A stretch of DNA of 64,000 nt, taken from contig NZ_MOOY01000004.1 in NCBI RefSeq assembly GCF_001931685.1, positions 62,001 to 126,000 of the forward strand. Reading direction: 5' to 3'. A program made the position numbers and the translations under genes. This DNA comes from Pararhizobium arenae (lineage in GTDB: Bacteria; Pseudomonadota; Alphaproteobacteria; Rhizobiales; Rhizobiaceae). The notes below the pieces were generated by a model. That model searched no databases. It saw only the letters and a list, made by a program, of their open reading frames with translations, and was not told the origin of the DNA. Positions 45,571-54,498 of this stretch are shown piece after piece (position 1 is the stretch's first letter; every line of letters starts with the position of its first letter).

Positions 45571-46191
45571 ATGAGAAGGACAAAGGCCGAGGCAGAGGAG
45601 ACGCGCCAGAACATTCTGAGTGCGGCGGAACAAATCTTCTTTGAAAAGGGCGTTTCCAATGCGACGATGGAGGAGGTTGCCACCGCAGCCGGCGTCACCC
45701 GGGGTGCCATCTACTGGCATTTCGCCAACAAGACCGATCTTTTTCTCGAACTCTACAATACCGTCAAAATTCCCCAGGAAGACATGGTCGCGCGGGATAT
45801 CGAGACGGATCAGTCCGAAGATATTCTCGGCGATATCGAGCGTGTCGCGAGCGAATGGCTGGATGTCATGAGGATCGACGAGCAGCGCCAGCGCGTTTTT
45901 GCCATTCTGTTGCGCTGTGATTATGCGGGTGATCTGGCTCCCGTGCTTGAGCGGCAGCAAGAAGTCCATGACTACCACACCAAGATCCTGAATACGGCCT
46001 TTGAACGGGCGCTGAACCGGGGCCAGATGGATGCGCGCTGGACGCCCCAGGCGGCGACCAATCTTTTACGCTGGACCATGCAAGGTCTCTGCAGCGAATG
46101 GCTGCTTTTCGGTCGTCGCTTCGATCTGCCTGTCGAAGGCAAGAAAGGCCTCAGACAACTTTTCTCAAGTTTCCGGTCTGCAGCGGGTTAG
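45571..46191 (+). CDS. TetR-family repressor of the RND pump (AcrR-like)
   Basis: 206-residue regulator. The HTH is visible as ATMEEVATAAGVTRGAIYWHFANKTDLFLEL at about 30-60. The C-terminal ligand domain contains the AcrR-type pattern AEEVASEWL-like helices and DARWTPQAATNLLRWTMQGLCSEWLLF. A GGGAGG site seven bases upstream selects the ATG at 45571 over the one at 45559. Adjacent to adaptor and permease genes, it probably represses them and responds to pump substrates. Confidence 0.92.
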   Translation: MRRTKAEAEETRQNILSAAEQIFFEKGVSNATMEEVATAAGVTRGAIYWHFANKTDLFLELYNTVKIPQEDMVARDIETDQSEDILGDIERVASEWLDVMRIDEQRQRVFAILLRCDYAGDLAPVLERQQEVHDYHTKILNTAFERALNRGQMDARWTPQAATNLLRWTMQGLCSEWLLFGRRFDLPVEGKKGLRQLFSSFRSAAG

Positions 46192-46233
46192 ACAACTGCC
46201 CCTCTCCAAAACGGCGAGGGCTTGTTGCCTTTC

Positions 46234-49200
46234 TCAGTGCGCCTCATCCCAGTTATGGGCCGCACGCGCATCGACCTTCAGCGGCACCTTCATGTCGAGC
46301 GCCGGCATCGCCGCGTTTTCCATGACGGAAACGATCAGCGGTATCGCCCGCTCGACATCTGCGTCCTCGACCTCGAAGATCAGCTCATCATGCACCTGCA
46401 AAAGCATGCGGGCGCGCTCGGAAAGCCCGGCCTGCACGAGCGCCGGCTCCATCTTGATCATGGCCCGGCGGATGACGTCGGCGGCCGAACCCTGGATCGG
46501 GGCATTGATTGCGGCGCGCTCGTTAAAAGCGCGCAGTGACGGGTTGGATGAGCGGATATCGGGATAATGCGCCCGGCGACCGAAAATGGTTTCCACATAG
46601 CCGTTTTCGCGGGCAAAAGCCTTGGTCGTTTCCATGTAGTCGCGAATGCCGGGGAAGCGCTCGAAATACTTCTTGATGTAGTCGCCGGCTTCCGAGCGCT
46701 CGATGGAGAGCTGGTTGGCAAGCCCGAAGGCTGAGATGCCGTAGATGATGCCGAAGTTGATCGCCTTGGCGCGGCGACGGATTTCGCTCGGCATGCCTTC
46801 AACCGGTACGCCGAACATTTCCGAGGCCGTCATCGCATGAATGTCGACCCCATCGGCAAAGGCCTGGCGCAGCTGCGGGATATCGGCCACATGGGCGAGC
46901 ACGCGCAGTTCGATCTGGCTGTAGTCGGCCGACACCAGCTTGTGGCCGGGCGTCGAGACGAAGGCGGTGCGGATTTTGCGACCTTCGGCCGTGCGCACAG
47001 GAATATTCTGCAGGTTCGGATCGGAGGAAGAAAGGCGGCCCGTCGTCGTTGCGGCCAGCGCATAGGACGTGTGGACGCGCTTCGTCTGCGGATGCACGAA
47101 GCCGGGAAGGGCGTCGGTGTAGGTGGATTTGAGCTTGGTCAGCTGGCGCCAGTCGACGATCTTGCGCGGCAGCTCGTGGCCGGCGGCGGCGAGATCTTCC
47201 AAGACCTGAGCCGAGGTCGACCATTGACCGGTCTTGGTTTTCGATGCACCCGGCAAGCCCATGCGGCCAAACAGGATGTCACCGAGCTGCTTTGGCGAGC
47301 CGATATTGAACGTCTCGCCGGCGAGCTTGTAGATTTCGTCTTCAAGGGCGGCAGCGCCTTGAGCCAACTCGCCGGAAAGACGGGACAGAATCTGGCGGTC
47401 GATGCTGATGCCGCGTTCTTCCATGCGGGCGAGCACCGGCACCAGCGGGCGCTCCAGTCGCTCATAGACGGCGCTGAGCTTGCTTGCCGCGAGCCGCGGT
47501 TTAAGCACCTGCCAGAGGCGCAGCGTCACGTCGGCGTCTTCGGCGGCATAGGCAGTGGCGCGGTCGATATCGACATAGTCGAACGTCACCATGGTTTTGC
47601 CGCTGCCGGCGACGTCCTTATAGGCGATCGGCTTATGGTTCAGCCAGCGCTCCGAAAGCGTGTCCATGCCATGGGTGCCCGTGCCGGCATCGACGACATA
47701 GGACATCAGCATCGTATCGTCGAAACCCTCGACGGTAATGCCGTAGCGCTTCATCACGAGGTAGTCGTATTTCAGGTTCTGCGCCACCTTCAGAACGGAA
47801 GGATCTTCCAGCAAGCCCTTCAGCCGGTCGAGCGCATCGCGGGTCGAAATCTGGTTCTCGACCAACCCGCCACCGAGCAGATCGCCGACGCCGCTCTTGT
47901 GAATCAGCGGCACATAGGCGGCCTTGATCGCGGTTCCCGTCGGGTCCTTGGCATTGTCGGCAACGGCGAGCGAAAAGCCGACGAGCTCAGCCTGCATGGC
48001 ATCCAGTGAGGTGGTTTCCGTATCGAAGGCGACGATGCCGGTTTCACGGGCAAGGGCGATGAAGGCATCAAGCGAGGCGAGGTCGCGGATGGTCAGGTAG
48101 CCGCTATGATCGATCTTTGCCTCGGCAAAGATCCGGGCGCGGGATTGTGCCAGCGATTGAGCGGTATTTGCGTCTTCCGCAGCGGTACGACCGGCTGCGA
48201 TGAAGGCGCTTGCCGCTTCGGCGGCGGTCTCGCCGTCAGGGGTAGCATCTGCTCCTGATGTGGCGGCTTCGCCCTTGTCGAGATCGGGGCCATGGGCTTC
48301 CGCGCCCCACTCCACAGGCACCTTGGCGGCCTCGACTGCATCGGCATCCGTTTCGGTCGCGGCAGCGACGCGTCGCGTCAGCGTCGTGAATTCCATGGCC
48401 TTTAGGAAGGCAATGAGCTTTACGCCATCCTGTGGCTCAAGCCCTAGCTCTTCGAGCGGCACATCGATTGGCGTGTCGATCTTCAGTGTCACCAGCTGGC
48501 GCGAGAGGCGGGCGAGATCGGCATTGGCGATGATGTTTTCACGGCGCTTCTGCTGCTTGATTTCGCTGGCGCGGGAAAGCAGCGTGTCGAGATCGCCGAA
48601 CTCCTCGAGCAGCTGCGCCGCCGTCTTCGGACCGATGCCGGGGATACCGGGCACGTTGTCGGTCGAATCGCCGGTCATCGCCTGCAGGTCGATCATCTTG
48701 TCCGGCGTCACGCCCCATTTCTCGATGACCTCGGGAATGGAAATCTGCTTGTCCTTCATGCTGTCATACATCGAGACGTTTTCAGTCACGAGCTGCATGA
48801 GGTCCTTGTCGGAAGAGACGATGGTGACATCCGCGCCAGCAGCTTCCGCAAGCCGTGCGTAGGTGGCGATCAAGTCATCGGCTTCGTAACCTTCCTTCTC
48901 GATGCAGGGCAGGTTAAAGGCGCGGGTGGCGTGGCGGATGAGGCCGAATTGCGGGATCAGGTCTTCCGGCGGCGCCGTGCGGTTCGCCTTGTAGAGATTG
49001 TAGAGATCGTTGCGGAAGGTCTTCGAGGAATAGTCGAAAATGACGGCGAAATGGGTGGGCGTGACGCCGACAGAGGTGTCGCGCGCATCCGTCAGCAACT
49101 TCCACAGCATGTTGCAGAAACCCGAGACCGCATTGACCGGCAGGCCGTCCGACTTGCGGTTCAAAGGGGGGATGGCGTGAAACGCCCGGAAGATGAACCC

Positions 49201-49239
49201 GGAGCCGTCAACGAGGAAGAGATGATCGCCTTTTTTCAT
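46234..49239 (-). CDS. polA: DNA polymerase I
   Basis: 1001-residue replication and repair polymerase. The N-terminal 5'-nuclease domain opens with LFLVDGSGFIFRAFHA and has GYEADDLIATYA and NVPGIPGIGPKTA. The 3'-5' exonuclease is intact (VAFDTETTSLDAM, exo I Asp/Glu). Polymerase motifs A (DYSQIELRVLAHVA), B (RRAKAINFGIIYGIS) and C (VHDELIFEV) are present. An Ala/Asp-rich linker at about 360-430 explains the length above the E. coli enzyme (928). The start MKKGDHLF is chosen by family resemblance; no strong ribosome site precedes it, and the frame remains open to 49470. Confidence 0.96.
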   Translation of the reverse strand: MKKGDHLFLVDGSGFIFRAFHAIPPLNRKSDGLPVNAVSGFCNMLWKLLTDARDTSVGVTPTHFAVIFDYSSKTFRNDLYNLYKANRTAPPEDLIPQFGLIRHATRAFNLPCIEKEGYEADDLIATYARLAEAAGADVTIVSSDKDLMQLVTENVSMYDSMKDKQISIPEVIEKWGVTPDKMIDLQAMTGDSTDNVPGIPGIGPKTAAQLLEEFGDLDTLLSRASEIKQQKRRENIIANADLARLSRQLVTLKIDTPIDVPLEELGLEPQDGVKLIAFLKAMEFTTLTRRVAAATETDADAVEAAKVPVEWGAEAHGPDLDKGEAATSGADATPDGETAAEAASAFIAAGRTAAEDANTAQSLAQSRARIFAEAKIDHSGYLTIRDLASLDAFIALARETGIVAFDTETTSLDAMQAELVGFSLAVADNAKDPTGTAIKAAYVPLIHKSGVGDLLGGGLVENQISTRDALDRLKGLLEDPSVLKVAQNLKYDYLVMKRYGITVEGFDDTMLMSYVVDAGTGTHGMDTLSERWLNHKPIAYKDVAGSGKTMVTFDYVDIDRATAYAAEDADVTLRLWQVLKPRLAASKLSAVYERLERPLVPVLARMEERGISIDRQILSRLSGELAQGAAALEDEIYKLAGETFNIGSPKQLGDILFGRMGLPGASKTKTGQWSTSAQVLEDLAAAGHELPRKIVDWRQLTKLKSTYTDALPGFVHPQTKRVHTSYALAATTTGRLSSSDPNLQNIPVRTAEGRKIRTAFVSTPGHKLVSADYSQIELRVLAHVADIPQLRQAFADGVDIHAMTASEMFGVPVEGMPSEIRRRAKAINFGIIYGISAFGLANQLSIERSEAGDYIKKYFERFPGIRDYMETTKAFARENGYVETIFGRRAHYPDIRSSNPSLRAFNERAAINAPIQGSAADVIRRAMIKMEPALVQAGLSERARMLLQVHDELIFEVEDADVERAIPLIVSVMENAAMPALDMKVPLKVDARAAHNWDEAH

Positions 49240-49401
49240 AGCGACAAGGGATAGCGCGGGCCGTCTCCAGCGTCCATCTTTCATTCCGGGTGTCATGGGA
49301 TTTTTGCGCCGTTCCGCGTTCACGCGAACGTTACGAATTTGTAATCCATGGCCGGCGATGCTCTCCCTTGAAAAGCCACATTTGCACACCCAAATCCCAG
49401 T

Positions 49402-49550
49402 CAACGGCAAACGAACACGCCGTCTTCTGGCAAGTGGCCTGTCCCCCGCCCGCGTCAGATGCAAGGACAAAGGCCTATCCCCCTCTCCGGGCCTTTGTCC
49501 ACTTTATGACAAAACCGCCATGGCTCCGCCTCCGCCATGGCGGTTTTTAT
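49402..49550 (+). ncRNA. Alpha-r7 (Smr7C)-like small RNA
   Basis: Noncoding transcript predicted in the polA-marR gap, the same position that I recall for the Sinorhizobium meliloti sRNA Smr7C (alpha-r7 family, about 150 nt). A promoter CTTGAA (49367-49372), 17 bases, CCAAAT (49390-49395) places the start near 49402. Three hairpins follow: ACGGC/GCCGT (49404-49423), an 11-bp stem GGACAAAGGCC/GGCCTTTGTCC (49465-49500) with a pyrimidine-rich loop, and the terminator at 49511-49548. Predicted length about 149 nt agrees. The CCCCCTCTCC loop could pair with Shine-Dalgarno sequences. Identity should be checked against the Rfam family. Confidence 0.72.
49511..49550 (+). terminator. Strong terminator of the small RNA
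   Basis: A perfect 13-bp stem AAAACCGCCATGG / CCATGGCGGTTTT (49511-49523, 49535-49547) with an 11-base loop and a T-rich 3' end. Being A-rich on the 5' side, it could also work in reverse. Confidence 0.9.
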
Positions 49551-49638
49551 TTTGCGGCATCAAAAACCCGTGAAAAGCCTGTCAAACAGCCGTGTTACGT
49601 CAATGTAACTTGTCATAAATCGACGGGGGGCGTACCCA

Positions 49639-50076
49639 TTGGACATGGCCTTCGACAGAATGGATTCTGCGACTTACCTGGCCAGTCTGCTGGCCAAAAA
49701 TTTCTCCCGCGCCTTGCAGGAGAGAGGTCAGAAACTCGGCTTCGCGCCGGGCCAGTTTCCGGTGCTCCTGGAACTCTGGAGCGAGGAAGGGTTGACCCAG
49801 CGCCAACTGATCGATCGGCTGGATATCGAGCAGGCCACCATGGCCAATACGCTTGCGCGCATGGAGCGCGATGGTTTGATCGAGCGCCGCCGCCACCCCA
49901 CGGACAAACGCGCCCAGCAGATTTTTCTCACCGACAGGGCCCGGGCGATGGAAGCGGACGCAAAGGAAGCCGCTGCCGCCGCCGACCAGTCGCTGTTCAG
50001 CGGTTTCCGCCGCTTCGAGCGTGAGCTGATGCTCGAATATATGCGCATGGCGATCGCCAACAGCGCCCGTGAATAG
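49639..50076 (+). CDS. MarR-family transcriptional regulator
   Basis: 145-residue winged-helix regulator. The MarR fold is seen as LTQRQLIDRLDIEQATMANTLARMERDGLIERRRHPTDKRA split across recognition helix and wing. The start may be the TTG at 49639, which has a G-run eight bases upstream, or the ATG at 49645. It follows the small RNA and precedes an M20 peptidase gene by 73 bases. Targets and ligand are unknown. Confidence 0.88.
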   Translation: MDMAFDRMDSATYLASLLAKNFSRALQERGQKLGFAPGQFPVLLELWSEEGLTQRQLIDRLDIEQATMANTLARMERDGLIERRRHPTDKRAQQIFLTDRARAMEADAKEAAAAADQSLFSGFRRFERELMLEYMRMAIANSARE

Positions 50077-50149
50077 GTGGATCAAAAGTTTTTGCTTAAA
50101 GCCGTCCTCGTCTTTGTCTAGGTTCCGCTCCAAACGAAAGGAATCGGAC

Positions 50150-51532
50150 ATGACGCAAAGCGTTCTCACCCGCGCGGACGAAAACCTCAATGCCAGCCTG
50201 GAGCGGCTCTTCGATCTGGTGCGCATCCAGTCGATCTCGACCGACCCGGCCTACAAGGCGGAATGCCGCAAGGCGGCAGAATGGCTGGTGGCGGAACTCA
50301 ACAGCCTCGGCTTTGCCGCCTCGGTGCGCGACACGCCCGGCCATCCGATGGTCGTTGCTCATCACGAAGGCGCCATGCCGGACGCGCCGCACGTGCTCTT
50401 CTATGGCCACTATGACGTCCAGCCGGTCGATCCGATCGAGCTTTGGGATACCGCGCCGTTCGAGCCTACGATCAAGGAGCTCAATGGCAGCAAGGTTATC
50501 ACCGGCCGCGGCACGGCCGATGACAAGGGCCAGCTGCTCACCTTCGTCGAAGCCTGCCGCGCCTATAAGGAAACCGTCGGTTCGTTGCCGTGCAGGGTCA
50601 CGATCCTGTTCGAAGGCGAAGAGGAATCCGGTTCGCCGTCGCTGAAGCCGTTCCTTGAAGCCAATGCCGCCGAACTGAAGGCGGACTATGCTCTCGTTTG
50701 CGATACCAGCATGTGGGACCGTGATACGCCCGCCATTTCCGCCGGCCTGCGCGGTCTCGTCGGCGAGGAAATCGTCATCACCGCCGCCGATCGCGATCTG
50801 CACTCCGGCTATTTCGGGGGTGCTGCTGCAAACCCGATCCATATCCTGACGAAGGTGCTTGCCGGTCTGCACGACGATCAGGGCCGCGTGACGCTTGATG
50901 GCTTCTACGAAGGTGTCGAGGAGACCCCGAGCCAGATCAAGGCTGCCTGGGAAACGCTTGGCCTGACAGCCGATAAATTTCTCGGAGAAATAGGTCTTTC
51001 CATCCCTTCCGGGGAAAAGGGACGTTCGGTTCTGGAACTCACCTGGGCGCGTCCGACGGCCGAGGTCAACGGCATCTGGGGCGGCTATACCGGCGAAGGA
51101 TTCAAGACCGTGATTGCAGCCAAGGCTTTCGCCAAGATTTCCTTCCGCCTTGTCGGTCAGCAGAACCCGGACAAGATCCGCGAAGCCTTCCACGCTTATG
51201 TTCGCGCGCAGATACCGGCCGATTGCTCGGTGGAGTTCCATCCGCATGGCGGCTCGCCGGCCATCCAGCTTCCATATGATTCGGCTCTCCTGAACACCGC
51301 CAAATCAGCACTTTCGGACGAATGGCCAAAGCCTGCGGTCATCATCGGCATGGGCGGCTCGATCCCGATCGTCGGTGATTTCCAGAAGATGCTCGGCATG
51401 GAATCGCTGCTTGTCGGCTTCGGTCTTTCTGATGACCGCATCCATTCGCCGAACGAGAAGTATGAACTTCAGTCGTTCCACAAGGGCATCCGCTCCTGGG
51501 TGCGTATTCTGGACGCGATTGCGACTGCATGA
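50150..51532 (+). CDS. M20-family metallopeptidase / dipeptidase
   Basis: 460-residue zinc-dependent cytosolic peptidase (carnosinase / ArgE-DapE-like). Metal and catalytic residues are visible as His87 and Asp89 in FYGHYDVQP, the bridging Asp in GRGTADDKGQ, and Glu-Glu in LFEGEEESGSP. The dimerisation domain spans about 195-350 (DRDLHSGYFGGAA). The C-terminal His is in GLSDDRIHSPNEKY. AAAGGAA lies before the ATG at 50150. It possibly cotranscribes with the MarR gene. Confidence 0.92.
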   Translation: MTQSVLTRADENLNASLERLFDLVRIQSISTDPAYKAECRKAAEWLVAELNSLGFAASVRDTPGHPMVVAHHEGAMPDAPHVLFYGHYDVQPVDPIELWDTAPFEPTIKELNGSKVITGRGTADDKGQLLTFVEACRAYKETVGSLPCRVTILFEGEEESGSPSLKPFLEANAAELKADYALVCDTSMWDRDTPAISAGLRGLVGEEIVITAADRDLHSGYFGGAAANPIHILTKVLAGLHDDQGRVTLDGFYEGVEETPSQIKAAWETLGLTADKFLGEIGLSIPSGEKGRSVLELTWARPTAEVNGIWGGYTGEGFKTVIAAKAFAKISFRLVGQQNPDKIREAFHAYVRAQIPADCSVEFHPHGGSPAIQLPYDSALLNTAKSALSDEWPKPAVIIGMGGSIPIVGDFQKMLGMESLLVGFGLSDDRIHSPNEKYELQSFHKGIRSWVRILDAIATA

Positions 51533-51534
51533 TT

Positions 51535-51558
51535 CCTTAAATCGAAGCCGATTTAAGG
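51535..51558 (+). other. Perfect inverted repeat after the peptidase gene
   Basis: CCTTAAATCG and CGATTTAAGG (10-bp arms, AAGC loop) begin two bases after the peptidase stop. There is no T tract on the plus strand, so it is a processing/stability hairpin or a weak terminator rather than a standard one. Confidence 0.5.
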
Positions 51559-51686
51559 GAAAATTATGCCGCAAATTCAAATATTACCGCGGCCCTCGCT
51601 GCGTCATGAATGACGAGCGGCACCGCATTGATTAACGGCAAAGCGCTGCGACTTCCCCGGCCATGACTTGACCCCATAGGCCGGGG

Positions 51687-52697
51687 ATGGTCTCTTTTAT
51701 GAATGAACGACTGCTTGCTTTTGAAATTTCCTGCCGCATGAAGACTGCGCGCAAATTCATCTGGCCCGTCATTGGACTGGCCGCAATCCTCTTCTCGCTT
51801 TATGGTCTCTACCACGAGTTGCGCGGCCTTTCGCTCGATGACGTGCTTGCGAGCCTTGCGAATGTTTCCCTGAAACAATGGATACTCGCCGGTTGCGCCA
51901 CGCTCACGGCCTATGCCGCGCTTGCGGCTTACGACCATCTGGCGCTGGAGCATCTGGGCAAACGGATTTCCATCTGGTTCATCACCATCTGCTCGTTCAC
52001 GGCCTATGCGCTTTCGCATACGGTAGGTGCATCGGTGTTTTCCGGAGCGGTCGTGCGTTACCGGGCCTATGGGTCGCAGGGGCTTTCAGCCGGTGAAACC
52101 GGCATTCTCGTCGCCTTCTGCTCCTTCACCTTCGCGCTGGGCACGCTGCTCCTCTCGGCCATCGTGCTGTTGCTCGAGCCGGATATCATGGCGCGCTTTG
52201 CCTCGTTCTTGTCCGTGGAGGCATCGATTTCGACCGCGGTCTTGATCCTGCTTCTGATCGGGCTTTATCTGCTTGGCAGCCTTGCAGGCTTCCGTCCCGT
52301 GCATACCAAATGGTTCAGGCTGGAATATCCGAAGCCAAAGCTGGCATTAAAGCAGTTGTTCATTGCGCCATTGGAATTGATCGGGGCAGGGGCGATCATC
52401 TATTTCGCGCTGCCGGCCGAGGGGAACCCTGGTTTCCTGATCGTGCTCGGAATTTTCCTCGCCTCGTTCTCCGCAGCGCTGCTCTCCCACGCGCCCGGAG
52501 GACTTGGTGTGCTTGAACTGGTGTTCATTGCAGCGCTTCCGGAGATCGATCCCGCTGCCGTTCTCGCAGCGCTTGCCATTTTCCGGCTGTTTTACCTGAT
52601 CCTCCCCTTCATCATGGCGCTCGGTGTCGTCGTGTTCTTCGAACGGGCGCAGTATGTTGCCGAGCGCAAAAGGGAATCTGCGGACATCGGCGGCTGA
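51687..52697 (+). CDS. YbhN/UPF0104-type integral membrane protein (LPG-synthase TM-region family)
   Basis: Up to 336 residues with about eight membrane helices; related to the flippase-like membrane half of lysylphosphatidylglycerol synthase (MprF). Landmarks: HTVGASVFSGAVVRYRAYGSQGLSAGETG and SHAPGGLGVLELVFIAALP, both conserved in the family. No catalytic synthetase domain is present. The start is uncertain: 51687, or the ATG at 51738 (MKTARKF), which gives a typical basic N-terminus before helix 1. It likely acts on lipid or envelope transport; the substrate is unknown. Confidence 0.85.
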   Translation: MVSFMNERLLAFEISCRMKTARKFIWPVIGLAAILFSLYGLYHELRGLSLDDVLASLANVSLKQWILAGCATLTAYAALAAYDHLALEHLGKRISIWFITICSFTAYALSHTVGASVFSGAVVRYRAYGSQGLSAGETGILVAFCSFTFALGTLLLSAIVLLLEPDIMARFASFLSVEASISTAVLILLLIGLYLLGSLAGFRPVHTKWFRLEYPKPKLALKQLFIAPLELIGAGAIIYFALPAEGNPGFLIVLGIFLASFSAALLSHAPGGLGVLELVFIAALPEIDPAAVLAALAIFRLFYLILPFIMALGVVVFFERAQYVAERKRESADIGG

Positions 52698-52704
52698 GCC
52701 GAAA

Positions 52705-53187
52705 TCAGGACGGCGTATGGCAGACCTTCGGCAGGGCCTGGTCAAAGGGCTGGTCGACCTCCTCCAACTCGGCGCTGTCGATCTGAAGCGGTATGAAGGG
52801 TGGCTCCTGCAGCGTCGCATCGCCGAGCCGGGTGACGTAGCAGCCGGCAAAGACATGCTCCTTGCCCGCCTTGTCAACCGAGCGCACGGCAACCGGAACC
52901 GGCATGTAGACACTACCGGCAGCACCCTCCGGGGTGACCGTGCCGGTCTTTACCTCGACCTCGACCGTATCCGCGTAGCCTTCCGCAAACTTGCTGAATT
53001 CGGGAAGTTCGCTCTTGTCGGAGAAATAGCTGTAGGCGCGGGCATATTCCTTGCGCGAAACGGCATTATAGAGCGAGCGGATGAGGGCCGCGCCATCGGA
53101 GCGATCATCGATGTAGGCGGGCTCCTGGGCAACCGACGCCACGGGGCAGGATATCAGGCAGGCTGCGAGAAGAAGACGCTGGAACAT
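52705..53187 (-). CDS. Secreted hypothetical protein
   Basis: 160 residues with a signal peptide (MFQRLLLAACLISCPVASVAQ, cleaved near AQE). The mature region starts with DDRSDGAALIRSLYNAVSRKEYARAYSYFSD, a pattern seen in NTF2-like or DUF-type periplasmic proteins in which a helix pair precedes a beta sheet. Two cysteines (GCY and KVCHT) may form a disulfide. AGGAGG six bases before the ATG at 53187 fixes the start. It converges on the YbhN-like gene. Function unknown. Confidence 0.75.
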   Translation of the reverse strand: MFQRLLLAACLISCPVASVAQEPAYIDDRSDGAALIRSLYNAVSRKEYARAYSYFSDKSELPEFSKFAEGYADTVEVEVKTGTVTPEGAAGSVYMPVPVAVRSVDKAGKEHVFAGCYVTRLGDATLQEPPFIPLQIDSAELEEVDQPFDQALPKVCHTPS

Positions 53188-53261
53188 GAAAGCCTCCTGG
53201 GAAAACGATACGTCGAGAATTGAAGGGGACTTGAGGCAGGAGTGTGTCTGCCGACACAAGA

Positions 53262-53291
53262 AGGAGACGGTATCGCCAGATACCGTCTCCC
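53262..53291 (-). terminator. Terminator of the DUF1236 gene
   Basis: A perfect 12-bp stem GGAGACGGTATC / GATACCGTCTCC (53263-53274, 53279-53290) with GCCA loop, followed on the minus strand by TTCTTGT. A second small hairpin TGTGTC-TGCC-GACACA lies just beyond at 53242-53257. Confidence 0.8.
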
Positions 53292-53312
53292 CGAAAAAAC
53301 TATTCGTCCATA

Positions 53313-53708
53313 TTACTGGATGACCTGCACGACCGTATGGGTCTGCGGATCCACGATAACGCGCTGTTCGTTGACGACCGCATAGGCGTAACGCTGATCT
53401 TCCGGTACCGGCGTCAGGACGACATCAGTCGGGATGGGCTTGCCGACGGCGACCGGCTGTTCGACAACGACCGACTGAGGGGCTGGCTGCTGCTGCACGT
53501 AGGTTACAACGCGCTGCGGCGGCGGGTCGATTGCCGTACCAACGATCGCACCGGCAACGCCACCAACGGCCGCACCAACCGGGCCGCCGACGATCGCGCC
53601 GGTGATAGCGCCGCCGGCTGCACCGTTCACGGTACCTTCCTGGGCATAAGCGGTGGCCGAAGCAAGGCCAAGAGTTGCTGCGGCGAGAATGATAATTTTG
53701 GTTTTCAT
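53313..53708 (-). CDS. DUF1236 protein with glycine-zipper segment
   Basis: 131-residue exported protein. Signal peptide 1-22 (ASATAYAQ). A glycine-zipper segment follows (GGAITGAIVGGPVGAAVGG, about 30-60), then a Pro/Gln linker and the C-terminal DUF1236 motif (DQRYAYAVVNEQRVIVDPQTHTVVQVIQ split at about 105-131). The family is common in Rhizobiales envelopes and has no known activity. An AAAGGAG site upstream supports the start at 53708. Confidence 0.88.
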   Translation of the reverse strand: MKTKIIILAAATLGLASATAYAQEGTVNGAAGGAITGAIVGGPVGAAVGGVAGAIVGTAIDPPPQRVVTYVQQQPAPQSVVVEQPVAVGKPIPTDVVLTPVPEDQRYAYAVVNEQRVIVDPQTHTVVQVIQ

Positions 53709-53783
53709 GGTTAGCTCCTTTCGATTTTCCATCTAGCCATGGCCCTTTAAATGCCTCTGGCTCATGTTCGTTCCGAAAAAATG

Positions 53784-53981
53784 TCAGGCCATGCCAGCGG
53801 GGTCGCCGATCGGCAGAAGAGCGGGATCGAGCGTCGGGTCATTCGGATTTTTCGAATCGCCCTCGTCGATGATGGGCGGTGTCGCCGGTTTTTCCTGACT
53901 GCGATCGGGCACGCCGGGTGTGGTTTGCGGGCCGCGCGGCGTCTCGGCGGAAGGCGTCTGCAGGGGATCACGATTGGGCAT
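53784..53981 (-). CDS. Small Pro/Asp-rich hydrophilic protein
   Basis: 65-residue protein, MPNRDPLQTPSAETPRG... ending IGDPAGMA. It contains about a fifth proline, no cysteine, no membrane segment and is probably disordered. The start follows AAAGGAGA at ideal spacing, which is the main reason to call it a gene; the same frame runs upstream to 54344 but overlaps the next gene. Similar short proline-rich proteins are widespread in Rhizobiaceae as hypotheticals. Function unknown. Confidence 0.65.
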   Translation of the reverse strand: MPNRDPLQTPSAETPRGPQTTPGVPDRSQEKPATPPIIDEGDSKNPNDPTLDPALLPIGDPAGMA

Positions 53982-54061
53982 GATTGTCTCCTTTCGATTG
54001 TCCTCGCGCAGTGATCGCAAGGTCTTGGAAAGGGAACGGCAAGGAGAAGAGATGGTTCCGT

Positions 54062-54409
54062 CTAGCCGCGATCGGCGACGGCGTTTAATCGTCCGCGCGA
54101 GCGTGAGGATGTGCGGGCGGCAAGAAGCGTCGAGGCCAGCTTGCGCTCTTGCGCCGTGAACAGGGATTGGAATTCCGGCCTGAGGATCAAAGCCTCCATG
54201 GAAGCGTCCGCCATGCCGTGTTTCTGCAGTCGCTCCAACCCGGTGGTGCCCGGTTGTTCGAGAAGCTTCCGCGCCGCGGCAACGCCGCCTTGCAAAAGCA
54301 CCAAACGGCGCAGGAGCACGGGTCGGAAGCCGACCGTGGCGCAAAGATCATAGATTGCCAGCATGTGCTGATGAAATTCGGCCTCCAGCGAGCCGGCTAT
54401 TCGCTTCAT
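54062..54409 (-). CDS. Conserved hypothetical protein, 115 residues
   Basis: Mainly helical, basic protein (MKRIAGSLEAEFHQHMLAIYDLC...). A middle segment KLLEQPGTTGLERLQKHGMADASMEALIL is followed by FQSLFTAQERKLASTLLAA, resembling a small helical bundle that might bind nucleic acid or protein; I do not recognise the family. A short G-rich ribosome site is weak (AAGAGGGTTGA, GAGGG six bases before ATG). Isolated between a terminator and a small gene. Confidence 0.65.
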   Translation of the reverse strand: MKRIAGSLEAEFHQHMLAIYDLCATVGFRPVLLRRLVLLQGGVAAARKLLEQPGTTGLERLQKHGMADASMEALILRPEFQSLFTAQERKLASTLLAARTSSRSRGRLNAVADRG

Positions 54410-54421
54410 TCAACCCTCTTG

Positions 54422-54454
54422 AAAAAGACAGCCGGCGCGAGGTCACGCCGGCTG
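54422..54454 (-). terminator. Terminator of the DUF992 gene
   Basis: AGCCGGCG (54430-54437) pairs with CGCCGGCT (54446-54453); the minus strand continues TGTCTTTTTC. Confidence 0.8.
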
Positions 54455-54498
54455 GTCTAAACGTTCATTGTATTTGCTGATGTTGCAAGCCCGGCTGA

